From assembly GCA_016712355.1 (NCBI GenBank), contig JADJRF010000002.1:1-64000 (forward strand): a stretch of 64,000 nt of DNA, given 5' to 3'. The position numbers and the translations under genes are program-made. Source of the DNA: Vampirovibrionales bacterium. GTDB taxonomy: Bacteria; Cyanobacteriota; Vampirovibrionia; Vampirovibrionales; Vampirovibrionaceae. Shown piece by piece: positions 12,255 through 21,937 of this stretch (position 1 is the stretch's first letter; the number at the start of each line of letters is the position of its first letter). The notes under the pieces were generated by a model. That model saw only the letters and a list, made by a program, of their open reading frames with translations, did not search any database and was not told the origin of the DNA.

Positions 12255-13243
12255 CAGGGAATGCCCGGAATGGGTTGCTGCATCTGCCCCATCTCCTTTT
12301 GCCGCTTGGCGTAGGCGTCGGAAATGGCTGTCTGTTGCACCTTCTCAGCGTGCGCCTTGTGATCTGGGGCCCACCGCATGCCCGGCACCTCATTGAGCAC
12401 GCCGCGCGCGTCCTTCACAATGACGCGGTAAGTCGGCGGCTGCCCCGCCTGTACCTGCCGCGCCGTGATGCCGTCCGAGACCAGTTGCCGGGTCGATCCT
12501 TCCGGCATCGGTACGTCTGCGGTCAGTTGCTCTCCGATCCATTTCGCCGCGGCCGGATCGCCGCCGCCGTACATCCGCTCGGGAGGATAGCGCATCCATC
12601 TGGTTGTGCCGTCGGCCTTGGTGACCGCCCACGTGCGCTTGACCACCGAAACGGCTTCGGCGCGCGCCGCATCGTCGTCGCCATGCGCGAGGAACGCTTC
12701 ACGGTATGCAGCTTCGAACTCGGCGCGAACCGGTGCAGAGGCATCTCCCAGACCTTGCGATCCCCGGTCGAGAAAGCCCTGCTCATCGCGCAAGCCGGAT
12801 CGAGATGTTGCCCACTGCCATGCGGAATTGAGTTGCGACTTCTGCCCGCCGGCCGTCATCTGCGTCTCGCGGAGCTTGCGAATCGGCTCGTTGGCGTTCC
12901 GCATCTGATCATCGACGCGCTGCGCCGCTTCCGCTGGCGACATGCCCGCCATCAGGTAATTGCCCGTGAGCCGCGCCGCTCGCACGGTATCGGCTGGCAA
13001 GTCTTCGGCGACGCTCGGCGATGCACGCTCTACACGCATGATCGTGTCGGCCGCCCACGCGCGGCGATCCGGCGAGGCGCGCATGGCTCCGTTGAGTTGC
13101 CCGGCCAGCGTCGGCGGCAGCACGCCTGTCTTCGCCGCGATCGTCTCCGGCGAGCGCTTGCTGTTCGTCGCCTGGCAACTGTGCCGCCTGGGCCCGCCAG
13201 AACGTATCGACGGCCTTGCGATCATCCGACGATTTCGGATCAA
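12254..13243 (-). pseudogene. Internal virion protein (gp15-like) C-terminal piece (copy A)
   Basis: C-terminal part of the protein intact at 56744-58780. One extra C near 13147 splits the gene into this piece and 12909-14291. Confidence 0.7.
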
Positions 13244-14291
13244 GAATTACATTGCCGCTCATCGCGCCGGCCACGCGCGCCGCGTCTTCGGCGGATGCCA
13301 TGGCCGTCTTCTGCTGTGCGTCCCACGCGGTGTAAAGTTCATCGGCAGCGGCGGGCGTCAACCGCCCCTCGGCGCGCAGGTTGGCGATGTCGGTCAGGCC
13401 CTTGCTGCCGTCTTTGATGCCGCGCTCGAGGTCCACCGCCGCCCATGCGTTTTCTTGCGCCGTGGCTGCTTTCTCATCGGCGGCTGCTTTGGCAACATCG
13501 GCCTCGCGCTGGCGCCGTTCTGCCTCAACGGACCGCTCGGCGTATTCTGCGAGCGTCTGCCGCTTGTCAGGATCAAGGTTGGCAAACCGATCTCCGGCAA
13601 GCGCTGTCACTGCAGCGGCCGGGTTTGTCTGGATCAGGCGCCGCGCCGTCAACTCATCAGCGCCGGCACGAAACTTCATCCGCTGCGCTTCAGCCTGGTC
13701 GGCTCTGATCACGCCAGCGGCGACCGCGTTCTCAATCTGTGTGTCGGCTTGGCGGGTGATGTCTTCGCGCTCGGCATCGGATCGCGCCATGCCGACGCCG
13801 CGCGATAGTACGTCCAGCGTGTTGCCGAGCCTGCCAGATGCTGTCTGCACCAACTGCCGGGTGACATCCGATTGCACGTCTAGAGACACTTTTCGGGCGA
13901 CGATTGCCATATTCGAGTCAAGCTGTTGCGCAATGCTGTCGTCGCCGGCTTCTTGCCGCCACTTCTTCCGCAGCCCGACGACGCTGGCGCGAAACGTCTT
14001 GTCTGCCTGCGTCGGATCTGCGCCCGCGATTGCGTCTCGCGCCGCTTTCTGCACGTCGAGGGTCGCGTTTGCCTCCAGGTATCCGAGCGTCTGGTCTCGA
14101 TCTAGGCGCTGAAGGTGCTGCTTGATCGTCTCATGTCGGATTGCCGTCTCGGCAACAGTGTCGGCAATCTGGCTCGTGCTCTGAGCGATCTGCCGGCCGG
14201 TGATACCGGCGGACGCTACATTGACGAGCGGCGCGACAGCCTGCCCGCCGGCAACGCCTACCTGATAGTCAGCGACGGGAACGCGCGGCAT
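12909..14291 (-). pseudogene. Internal virion protein (gp15-like) N-terminal piece (copy A)
   Basis: N-terminal piece starting at ATG 14291. It is correct up to the single inserted C near 13147, after which about 78 codons of nonsense frame follow. See 56744-58780 for the intact gene. Confidence 0.7.
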
Positions 14292-14841
14292 TTACCACTC
14301 CCACGGGTCAGACGCCGTAGCGGGCGCCTTCTGGCCCCTGCCACCGGTGTAGCGATCCATCTGCGCATTCCTCCACGCCACCTCGTCTTTATAGCCGTAG
14401 ACGTCAGATGCCCCCCTTGACGAGCGCCGACGTTGCACCGAGGCCGGCGCCGACTTGCGCGCTGGTTGCTTGCGATCGGTATTGATCGGCTTGCGATCGG
14501 AGGTTTGACGCCTCCACTTGGCCGCCCTGCAGCACGGTGCGATAATCGACGTTCCCGCGCGCCGCGCTTTCTGCCAGGATCATAAGCGGCGACTGGTCGG
14601 TTGGATCTTGGCCGCCGGCTGCCAGCCGGGCGCGCTGTGCCGACAGCACCTCTTTGCTGCGAGCGGCGACGCGATCGGCTTCGGCTTTAGACTTTGCCTC
14701 CGCCCATTGCGCCTGCCTCTGCGCTACCTTGGCGTTGTAGTCGGCTGCCTCCGATTGCTGTACACCGGAATAGATCGCGCCGCCGGCCGCAATGGCCGAG
14801 CTTGCCGCAATCGCGATAGGGATTACCGCCGCCGCTGCCAT
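14292..14841 (-). pseudogene. Internal virion protein (gp14-like), frameshifted (copy A)
   Basis: Equivalent of 58781-59329. One extra C in a C-run near 14415 shifts the frame after about 143 codons, so the open piece is 14404-14841. Confidence 0.7.
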
Positions 14842-15265
14842 TATGACGCCCTCTCGTACCGAATATGCACGCGCCCGACATCGACCGGCACGAACCCGAG
14901 CCGCACCGCCCAGCGATGTGCTTCAAGATGCCCCACGGCAACGAAAGCCTCAATCGCCGGCCATTCGCGATCACGCGAGACACCCCGCAAAAACTGCCAG
15001 ACGCCGCGATGAATCGTTACCCAATACCGGCACGAATGCCGGGCGAGGAACGCCAAGCCATGCCCTTGCCGCCGTTCTCCGAGACGCCGATGCACGCAAC
15101 CGGGTCGGTGTCGTTGACAAGCACGGTGTAGGCGTAAGGCGCCGCCGCGCACGCTGCCGCCGCTTCGTCGATCCCGCCGAGCACGGCAAACGCTTCGGCC
15201 TCGTGCTCGCGCGCATCCATGCGCTCAAGGTGCCACGGCTCAAACGGGACGATCCGCGCGGTCAT
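14841..15265 (-). pseudogene. GNAT-like virion-module protein, frameshifted (copy A)
   Basis: Equivalent of 59329-59756. Copy A keeps the frame where copy B slips (near 15138) but loses a C near 15054. The two copies together give an intact protein of about 141 aa. Confidence 0.65.
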
Positions 15266-15324
15266 GTTGCTGTTCCGTTCGCTGCAACTTTCGCAACTTT
15301 CGCAACTTTCGCATGGGCGGTCAT
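15262..15324 (-). CDS. 20-aa AKV-repeat micro-ORF (copy A)
   Basis: Identical in sequence to 59753-59815. It is flanked by the same ATGA overlaps with tail tubular protein B and the GNAT-like gene. Confidence 0.45.
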   Translation of the reverse strand: MTAHAKVAKVAKVAANGTAT

Positions 15325-17530
15325 GACGAAGCCGATTCCATCAGGAACGCCATCGAGCGCACCTCGAACGGTGCCGGCAGCCGGTGCTCAATCAGCAGGT
15401 TGTATCGGTCGTCGTAGCTGGACGCCGGCAGCGCAGTCGCCTCGCTGGTGAAGATGTCAACCGGCTGATCCATCTGCCGCGTCGCCACCGCATCGAGCGG
15501 GAATAGATGATCGCTGTCAGGGCCAACCCAGCATTGCGTGCCAGGCATGCCCTCGACCATTACTTTGATGATGCGCCGCTGCCGGCCGGCAGTCGTGCCA
15601 TCTTGCGATCCGACATCAGGCAGAATCGGCTTGACGCGAGCCACAAACTCGAGCCCGACATGCACGACGGAAGCCGGCTCGTCGATCGTGATCGCGCCGC
15701 CGGTCACCACCTCGGCCGGCAACACCATGCCATCGGCGAGCACTTGCACCGTCGCCCCCTCGAGGTGGCCGAGGCCGCTGATCGTCGTTGCCGGAGCGCC
15801 GCGATAACTCAGCCCGCAATCAACGTAGAACGCATCGCGGATGTCATCGCCAAGGGTGAACCGCGGATCGAAGCATTCGACGAACCGCCGCGTCTGCCCC
15901 CCGACTGTCCGACGCACGATCAACCAAACCTCGTCATCTGGATCGCCCGGAATGCTGGCCACGCTCTCGACCACGCCGGCTGTAATGTGCCGATGCCAGC
16001 CCATCACCTGATGCTCCGGCAGCCACGTGCAGGCGGCGAGCTGGCCGTCTTGCCGCGCTACCCAGATCGTTTGCTCGCGCTCTTCCTGAAACGCCCAATC
16101 GACGGCCGGCGATGTTAGGACATGCGTCGCCAGGACGTTCAGATCTTCGACGTCATAGCCGTCGACCCGCGTGCGCGCATAGTGCAGGGCCCGGATGCTG
16201 CGGCGGCTGCGGTGAACGTACACCAGCGCCGTGCCGATGCGCTTGGCGCCCAGCGTCTTTGCGGCTCCCGATCGCGATTCCAGCGACGCGGCAACAGCGG
16301 TCGGCGTGATCGTCGGATCGCTGATGCCGGACGAGACAACCCACGTTCCGGCATCGGTTCCAATGGCGATCGCCTGGCCGAATGTTTTGATCCACCGCGC
16401 CTCGTGCACGTCGTCCTCAAGCAACGGGTACGAAAGCGCGTCGTCATCCTTGGTGCCGAGCGTGAAGTTGTAGAAGTCCGCCGAACGCGAAAACTCGATC
16501 CGGCCCGGGTCGGCCGGCATGCCGCCAAACGCGAACCGTTGCTGATGAAACCCGGCGCACGATGGATATCCTCGGCTTCCGCCCCACGCCGGCGAGCGCA
16601 GTTTCCACCCGCCGCCGCCTACCGCCGTCGTCGCACTGAGCGGCGAGCGGATGATGCCTGACATTGCCGTAGCAGACGACCAGCCGGTGAGTTCGATAAA
16701 CCCGCCCGCGATATCAACGAACTTGCCGACGTCAACCGTGCGAAACCCGCCCGTTGCCAAGGTGAGCGTGACGACGGAGCCCACCGGGTCTTTCTTGTCG
16801 GGAGTGCATGCCGTGTTTGGCGAGCCAACAATGCGCCACTGTTGAGCACCGAACGCCAGCGCCGGAAACGGCCGATTGACCTGAGCGGTCACAACGTGCT
16901 CGCTTGAATAGCCGATGATAGTTGCCTGTCCGCCGCCTGCCTCAACCAATCTATCCACGTCGCTGGGTAGGAACGCCGACGCAGCGCTAAGGGTGACCGT
17001 GCCCGTAGCCGCAGAAATGACCAGCGCCACAAGGAACTCATGCCCCGGCTCGTACGTCGCTGGCGGCGAAAACGGCAGATCGGAGAGCACCCATGCAGTG
17101 TGTCCGGTGCGGGTCAACGCACGCGGCGGGTGAGCGGCATGGAACAGGTACAGCACGTCGAAACTCTGCGTGTACGTGAGTTCGAGCACATCCGCCTCCG
17201 AATACGGAGACGCCACCTCGTAGGCCGCGCTGCCCGAAACAATCTGCGCCTTATCCTTGTAGAACCGGAAATATCCCGCTCCGGCCTCGATCATATATGC
17301 CTGCGTGGTCGAGAAGCGGAACGGGATCAGACGCGATCGGCCGGCGTGAACCTTCGTCGACGCAATGAACCGCGTGCCAGGCCGCTTGCTCAATCCGCCT
17401 TCCTTGCGGACGAACATGTTTTCCAGCAGGTAGCATCCGTTTTCTCGCGCCGTCAGGCCAACGCGGGCGGCAAGCAGCGGGCTAATCTCCCCGCTGTGAA
17501 CGAGTTGCGCAGGATGTTAGCGCGCGCCAT
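15321..17530 (-). pseudogene. Tail tubular protein B, frameshifted near start (copy A)
   Basis: Equivalent of 59812-62022. A missing C in a C-run near 17490 separates the first codons from the long open piece 15321-17417 (698 codons). A cluster of substitutions at 16549-16600 distinguishes the two copies. Confidence 0.7.
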
Positions 17531-17533
17531 TGG

Positions 17534-18136
17534 CTACACCCACGATTCAGGGGCGAACTGATTGACCCACGATCCGACTTGCTGCGCTTGCGGCGTGCCC
17601 TCCGCTCCGTCCACCGCGGCGGCATCAACCAGCGCCTGCCGGTAAAGCTGATGCATCGCCTGCATGGCGGTATCCGATCCAGTGATGCGGCGGGCGTTCG
17701 TCCACGCCCATCGCAGCCCGACGACGGCGGCGAGCAGGCCGCTCATCTGAATGTCTTCGCCATCTCCGATCGGTTGGCCGGATGGCGAGACGGCAAGGTT
17801 TCGCGTGTACAACACGTCGAGCGGCGCCGGCGCATTGGTCATCAGCCGCCGGCCGCGCCGTGTCCATGGGTCGCTACGCTTGATCAGCCCGCGCACCCGC
17901 AAGCAATCGCCGGGGAGGATGAACTGCCGGGCGTAGTCTCTCGGCGCGCTGACTTCTGCCGCCAGTGTCGCCGTTGCCGTCGCGTCGTTCCACACGTCAA
18001 GCTCAAGAACGGCTTCCATCGTGGCGCGGAACGTCGCGCGGGCACAAACGGCGGCGGTCGATTGTTCCTCGAAAGAACTAATCGGCCGCTCGCCGAGCGC
18101 CTCAATCCCGATGTTGACGATATCAATCGGTGTCAC
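17534..18136 (-). CDS. Tail tubular protein A (T7 gp11-like), intact copy
   Basis: This 200-aa protein is the adaptor between portal and nozzle in T7-type tails, a role inferred from its place directly before the gp12-like gene and its size. It starts at GTG 18136, 12 bases after an AAGGGGG ribosome site. It begins TPIDIVNIGIEALGERPI, a typical start for the family. Copy B (62026-62629) has one extra base near 62352, so this copy is the reference. Its frame also stays open upstream into the shifted end of the preceding gene, which is an artefact of the inserted C near 18287. Confidence 0.8.
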   Translation of the reverse strand: MTPIDIVNIGIEALGERPISSFEEQSTAAVCARATFRATMEAVLELDVWNDATATATLAAEVSAPRDYARQFILPGDCLRVRGLIKRSDPWTRRGRRLMTNAPAPLDVLYTRNLAVSPSGQPIGDGEDIQMSGLLAAVVGLRWAWTNARRITGSDTAMQAMHQLYRQALVDAAAVDGAEGTPQAQQVGSWVNQFAPESWV

Positions 18137-18150
18137 CGGGATTTTCCCCC

Positions 18151-18622
18151 TTACGCGAAGATGACGTGGCCCTTGAGCGTAGCCGCCGCCGGGATGTATC
18201 CATTGCCGGGTGCGCCGGCGACAGTGGCGTTGACCACATATCCGCCGACAGAATCCATCGCCACGTTTAGCGGGATGAACACCTGTCGCGGCTGCGGAAA
18301 CGTCCAGGTCCTCCTTAAACGCGGTCGCCAGCGCGTTGACGGCGGTCGCGTTGTCGCTCTTCGTGTGGGCCTCGTACCCGATATCGAGCACGCGGCTTGA
18401 ACCGAACGCCGAGCACGCCACCACCATGCCGATGACGGTATGCTTGCCGGCCGGCATCTTGACGAGCCCCTGTGTCGATGTGGCGTCGCCAGCCGCAGCG
18501 CCTTGAGTGAAGTCGAACGGCTGGACCTTTAGGTCCATTGACGCTTGAGTGCGGGTCAAAGCCGTGGTGAGCGTGCCCTCCTGCGTCTTCAGGATGGTGG
18601 ATCGCTCGGTTGTAACTCCCAT
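18151..18622 (-). pseudogene. Head protein following capsid gene, frameshifted (copy A)
   Basis: Equivalent of 62644-63114. One extra C near 18287 breaks the last third and fuses it by chance with the tail tubular protein A frame. Confidence 0.7.
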
Positions 18623-18651
18623 CTTGGTAACCCTTTCCTATCAGCCGTGGC

Positions 18652-19575
18652 TTACGCCTCGGAGCATTTGACCTCGGCGATCATCTTCTCTTCGGCACGA
18701 GCCGCCCCGAACTGAGCGTGCGCGTGCGCCTGCCACGGCAGGCCTTCCCAATCCTTGCGCTGGGAAAGGTCAGTCGTCAGCTCACGGGTAACGCCGACGC
18801 GCATGCCCATTGGCATCCACACGGGGCACCGGCGGTAGGAGTTTCCGTCCACCGGTAATCCCTGATAATTGTGGAAGTCGATGTTCAGGTAATTCAACCG
18901 GCCGGTGCGCTCGAACTGCCCGAGCAAACTGTCGCGGTCGGTCACCTTGTCATCGTTCAGCATGTCTTTGAGCTGCTTGGCGGTGATCGCCATATGCAAG
19001 CCGTTGCCCGGCCCGTCGTCCATGATCGCTTCCTTCTGGACGAACAGAGCAAAGACGGCGTTCAGCTTTGCGCGGTTGAGTCCGGTGGCGGCCGGCGTGC
19101 CGCTGTTGACGACATCGACGGCGATGACCTGGCCCGCAGGGAACGTGACATCAGTGTCATCGCCCGGCAGCGTCTTGCCGCGCTTGACGGCGGCGAACAT
19201 CGCAGCGACGGCAACCGAATCCTTGCGGCGGTTGTACGTCATGGCGATCTGCCGCATCACCGAACTGGTCGGATCGGTCAGCCGCACGGTGTCGGAGAAA
19301 TACGGCCAGTGCTTCGTGAACTTCCACGAAGCGGTTTGCAACCACCGGCGGGTGAACTGCAGCTCGCTAACGGTGATCGGCTGATAGTCCGAGCCGGGAA
19401 CAAACGGCAGCGGGTCTTCAAACGGCGCGATTTCGTCGAAGGAAAGGCCCTGCTCTGCGTCGACGTTGAACTGCTCGCAATACTGCCAGATCCGGCTCGT
19501 CTCCTGCTGCAGCAGCAGCCGCAGCCCGTCATGGTAAGCAACCTGCACTTGATTTTCAGTAGGTCCGAGTGCCAT
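18652..19575 (-). CDS. Major capsid protein
   Basis: A 307-aa protein that builds the phage head. The N-terminus (YHDGLRLLLQQETSRI), a TRRWLQTASWKF block near residues 75-86 and an AITAKQLKDMLND segment near 200 are typical of a capsid family found in podo- and siphophages of proteobacteria. It lies downstream of portal, scaffold and a decoration-like gene and upstream of the tail tube genes. The start ATG follows GAGG by six bases. A second gene of apparently the same broad capsid type sits at 37204-37968. The copy at the window end (63144-64000) is truncated. Confidence 0.85.
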   Translation of the reverse strand: MALGPTENQVQVAYHDGLRLLLQQETSRIWQYCEQFNVDAEQGLSFDEIAPFEDPLPFVPGSDYQPITVSELQFTRRWLQTASWKFTKHWPYFSDTVRLTDPTSSVMRQIAMTYNRRKDSVAVAAMFAAVKRGKTLPGDDTDVTFPAGQVIAVDVVNSGTPAATGLNRAKLNAVFALFVQKEAIMDDGPGNGLHMAITAKQLKDMLNDDKVTDRDSLLGQFERTGRLNYLNIDFHNYQGLPVDGNSYRRCPVWMPMGMRVGVTRELTTDLSQRKDWEGLPWQAHAHAQFGAARAEEKMIAEVKCSEA

Positions 19576-19662
19576 AGCACACCTCGCGTTGATCCAAACT
19601 GCTTGCTGTGGTTGGGTTGCCCGCGAGGCGCGGACCCGGTTAGTGGTAGGCTAGTTTTCCAG

Positions 19663-19679
19663 ACCCGTCTTGAACGGGT
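19663..19679 (-). terminator. Hairpin upstream of the major capsid gene
   Basis: ACCCGT-TTCAAG-type inverted repeat (six-base stem, five-base loop) in the 112-base gap between the 254-aa gene and the capsid gene. There is no clear T-run, so it may be a partial terminator, an mRNA processing site or a stabiliser for the abundant capsid message. Confidence 0.3.
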
Positions 19680-19687
19680 TGCCCGGA

Positions 19688-20452
19688 TTATCTCTTAAGC
19701 GCGAACCCGCGGATGATGTATCTGCCGGTTCCCGATTTCGTAAACGTCCCGCCGCCGATCGTGCCGGCGAGCGGCATGTCCGCTATCAGCAGGAACAGCC
19801 GCATGGTATCGGCCGTCGCCTGCGAGGCCATTGCCCATTTTCCGCCCGTCTCGCCAGTGAAGCCGGGGACTGTTTCCGACGCGGAGAGCGCGCCGAATTG
19901 CAGCGCCAGCCGGCCCGGCGCGGCTATCGTCACGGGGGCGTCAGTGATCGAATTGGCTGCGCCCGAGACGACCGCGGCGCCGATAACTGACGCCGGATTA
20001 GCGTTGCTGAACGCGTGAATAACCGATTGCTGCGTACCGGCCGCCGTGCCACCCGCATTGGTAATTGATACGGTGCCCGTTTCTGTCCCGTCGGCGACCT
20101 TGCGATGTATCCATTGCCGAGTGGTGCCGGTCGTGTCCGCATAGAACAGTTCCCAGCCATCGGGAAACGTGTATGTAGCAGCCGCCTGCGTTGAGTTGTT
20201 CATGTGCGCTGTCTGCATCAGCAGCACGTCGCCGGCCTGTGCCCGCGGGAAGCCGGGCGTTATCGCGACATTGCCGGCAACACGGCTGTACGCTCCGCTG
20301 CCTTGGTACATTGGCATCGGCGGGATGCCAAGGCCGAAGAAGCGCGGGGAGAAGTACCGCGGGGCAAAATGCCGCAAAGTCACAAGTTCGTTCAGCACGC
20401 CCCGATCATCGGGCGGGCGGCGGAAATCAGTGAACACATTGCGGCGCAGCAT
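19688..20452 (-). CDS. Beta-rich structural protein of unknown function
   Basis: A 254-aa protein between a decoration-like gene and the major capsid gene. It is rich in Gly, Ala, Thr and Ser with alternating short hydrophobic stretches, as in beta-sandwich virion proteins. A basic aromatic N-terminal section (PRYFSPRFFGLGIPPMP) precedes it. I do not recognise a family. Its position suggests a head decoration or head fibre protein. It starts two bases after the upstream stop and is probably translationally coupled. Confidence 0.65.
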   Translation of the reverse strand: MLRRNVFTDFRRPPDDRGVLNELVTLRHFAPRYFSPRFFGLGIPPMPMYQGSGAYSRVAGNVAITPGFPRAQAGDVLLMQTAHMNNSTQAAATYTFPDGWELFYADTTGTTRQWIHRKVADGTETGTVSITNAGGTAAGTQQSVIHAFSNANPASVIGAAVVSGAANSITDAPVTIAAPGRLALQFGALSASETVPGFTGETGGKWAMASQATADTMRLFLLIADMPLAGTIGGGTFTKSGTGRYIIRGFALKR

Positions 20453-20454
20453 CG

Positions 20455-20802
20455 CTATTTCCCGATGAGCTGCAACACGAGGCCAGTATCGCCAGCCTGG
20501 TAGTCGCCAGTCGCAACGCCGACGTCAAACTCGTAGACGTCCGGCAGCCCGGTAAAGTGTGTCACGAGCGACCCGGCCGAGCCCATGTCAGCGGCGACGA
20601 TCTTCTTGACCGTATCCCATGCGCCCGCCACGCCATCATTCGCGGCCGCCTTCAGCCGCTGGCGGAACGTGACGACTGACCCGGACGTAAGCGCCGACAC
20701 AACCGTCAGCGACAGTGCGCCATCAGCCGGCGAGACGGCGCCGGCGGTGGTGCTCAGCCACGTGTTCTGTGCGGTGACCGCTATGCGGTTTTTGTCGGCC
20801 AA
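20455..20802 (-). CDS. Head decoration-like protein
   Basis: A 115-aa protein, Ser/Thr/Ala-rich, without membrane segments. It lies between the scaffold gene and the capsid region, where many podo- and siphophages keep a capsid-stabilising protein. No motif identifies it, so the role is inferred from context. It is followed after two bases by the 254-aa gene. Confidence 0.6.
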   Translation of the reverse strand: MADKNRIAVTAQNTWLSTTAGAVSPADGALSLTVVSALTSGSVVTFRQRLKAAANDGVAGAWDTVKKIVAADMGSAGSLVTHFTGLPDVYEFDVGVATGDYQAGDTGLVLQLIGK

Positions 20803-20811
20803 GTCTACCTC

Positions 20812-21696
20812 CTATGCGCCGGCAGCGATCTTGCGCTGGATGGCGGTTTCCCACTGTGCACGAGCCTGGCGCTGCGCCTCTGGACCGCTCTTGCCTTTGA
20901 TGCGGCTTTGGAAGTCCCCGTCGGCAATCAGCCGGTCAACCTCGGATGCCGCACTTGCTGCGCCAGCACCCCCGCCAGGAGTCGCGCCGTCCTCCGACGT
21001 GTCGCGCCCGATCGCCGCGAACATCTTCCGGAACGTCGGGTCGGCGTCGAAGCCGTACTGCTTCAGCCAGTCGCGGAACTCATCGCCGCCATACTTCGAC
21101 ACGGCGCGATCGGCCAGAGCGGTGCGGGTGTCGTATTCCGGCCCCCACTCGCGCCGCAACGTCGCCTCGCCATCTTGCGCGCGCTTTGCCATCTCGGCTT
21201 CGTGGTTGCGCATCGCCTCGACGTTGGCCCGATGCAATTCTTCATTCAGCGTCTGCACCGCCGCCGGCGCGAGCCCGAGCTTATGAAAGACGGGAAGCCG
21301 CGCCTTGATCAGGTTTTCGTCGTACGGGTAATCGTCGGGCAGGTCCGCCGGCTTCTCCAGCTTGTAGCCGTCGGGCGTCTCGGGGCGGCCAAGCGCCGCA
21401 TAAATCTTGTCGAAAGCGCCTGGCGCCTTGGGATCATCCGGCAATCTGACGATCTTTTCTGCCGGCGTATGCAGCAGCTTCTCGGCGTTGATGTACGAGC
21501 GCGCGACGTGCGGCAGCGCTTCAGCAGGATCGCCGAGCTTGTCCCATCCTTTTGCGGTTGCAGCGATCTTCAAATCATCCGGCCACGCCCATGCCTGCGC
21601 AGCGGGTGCTGGCGCTTCGGTGGTGACCGGTGGCGGCGGCGCGTCGGTTGTCGCAACTGGTGCGGCCGAAGTAATCTCAGTCAAAGAACTCTCCAT
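20812..21696 (-). CDS. Capsid scaffolding protein
   Basis: A 294-aa acidic, Ala/Pro-rich protein with long charged helices. The N-terminal 40 residues are low-complexity (Thr/Ala/Pro), followed by a region containing GRPETPDGYKLEKP and a helical part around residues 120-210. These features and the position between portal and capsid genes match podovirus scaffold proteins, which guide capsid assembly and then leave the head. The ATG start overlaps the preceding small gene by 20 bases. Confidence 0.75.
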   Translation of the reverse strand: MESSLTEITSAAPVATTDAPPPPVTTEAPAPAAQAWAWPDDLKIAATAKGWDKLGDPAEALPHVARSYINAEKLLHTPAEKIVRLPDDPKAPGAFDKIYAALGRPETPDGYKLEKPADLPDDYPYDENLIKARLPVFHKLGLAPAAVQTLNEELHRANVEAMRNHEAEMAKRAQDGEATLRREWGPEYDTRTALADRAVSKYGGDEFRDWLKQYGFDADPTFRKMFAAIGRDTSEDGATPGGGAGAASAASEVDRLIADGDFQSRIKGKSGPEAQRQARAQWETAIQRKIAAGA

Positions 21697-21937
21697 CTTT
21701 CACGTGGCCGTAGACGATTTGCTGCACTTGATCGTTGTCAAGCGCCATTTGTTCGGTGATCCACAATATCACGCTGCGCTGCCCTTCGCGATATGCACTC
21801 TCGTGCGTGTCCCCGGCGCAATAGGTGGACCCGATTGCACGAAAGCGCGCCGCCAGATCAGCCAGCACCCACTTACCGGAGCCATCGGCAAATGCGCCCC
21901 GGTAGATCGAGGCGCGGCGCCGGAGCCTACCCAGCAT
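21677..21937 (-). CDS. Small protein between portal and scaffold (Bbp19-like)
   Basis: An 86-aa protein starting at ATG 21937, eleven bases inside the end of the portal gene. Its pattern (a basic start, then GDTHESAYREGQRSVILWI and a DNDQVQQIVYG tail) resembles small conserved proteins next to the portal in Bordetella phage BPP-1-like phages. Function unknown. The upstream extension of the frame to 21970 lies inside the portal gene and is less likely to be used. Confidence 0.65.
   Translation of the reverse strand: MLGRLRRRASIYRGAFADGSGKWVLADLAARFRAIGSTYCAGDTHESAYREGQRSVILWITEQMALDNDQVQQIVYGHVKDGEFFD

Larger units (their letters stand above)
1..19508. repeat. Copy A of the redundant genome segment (matches 44098-64000)
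   Basis: Bases 1-19508 repeat 44098-64000 in the same order and orientation. The offset grows from about 44.10 kb at the left to exactly 44492 at the right because copy A has lost net sequence. Small indels are dense in the first 6 kb and rarer later. Two larger blocks are missing: about 197 bases near 6500 (present as 50572-50768) and 218 bases near 9298 (present as 53568-53785). The likely explanation is a contig that wraps around a circular or circularly permuted phage genome, with a poorly polished end. Genes here are mostly broken versions of intact genes in copy B. Confidence 0.95.

Noticed and set aside
1..19508. A genuine tandem prophage or long direct terminal repeat
   Set aside because: The repeat is unbroken, colinear, and ends at both window edges without att-like junctions. 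A 20-kb terminal repeat would be out of scale for this genome. Wrap-around assembly explains it more simply.
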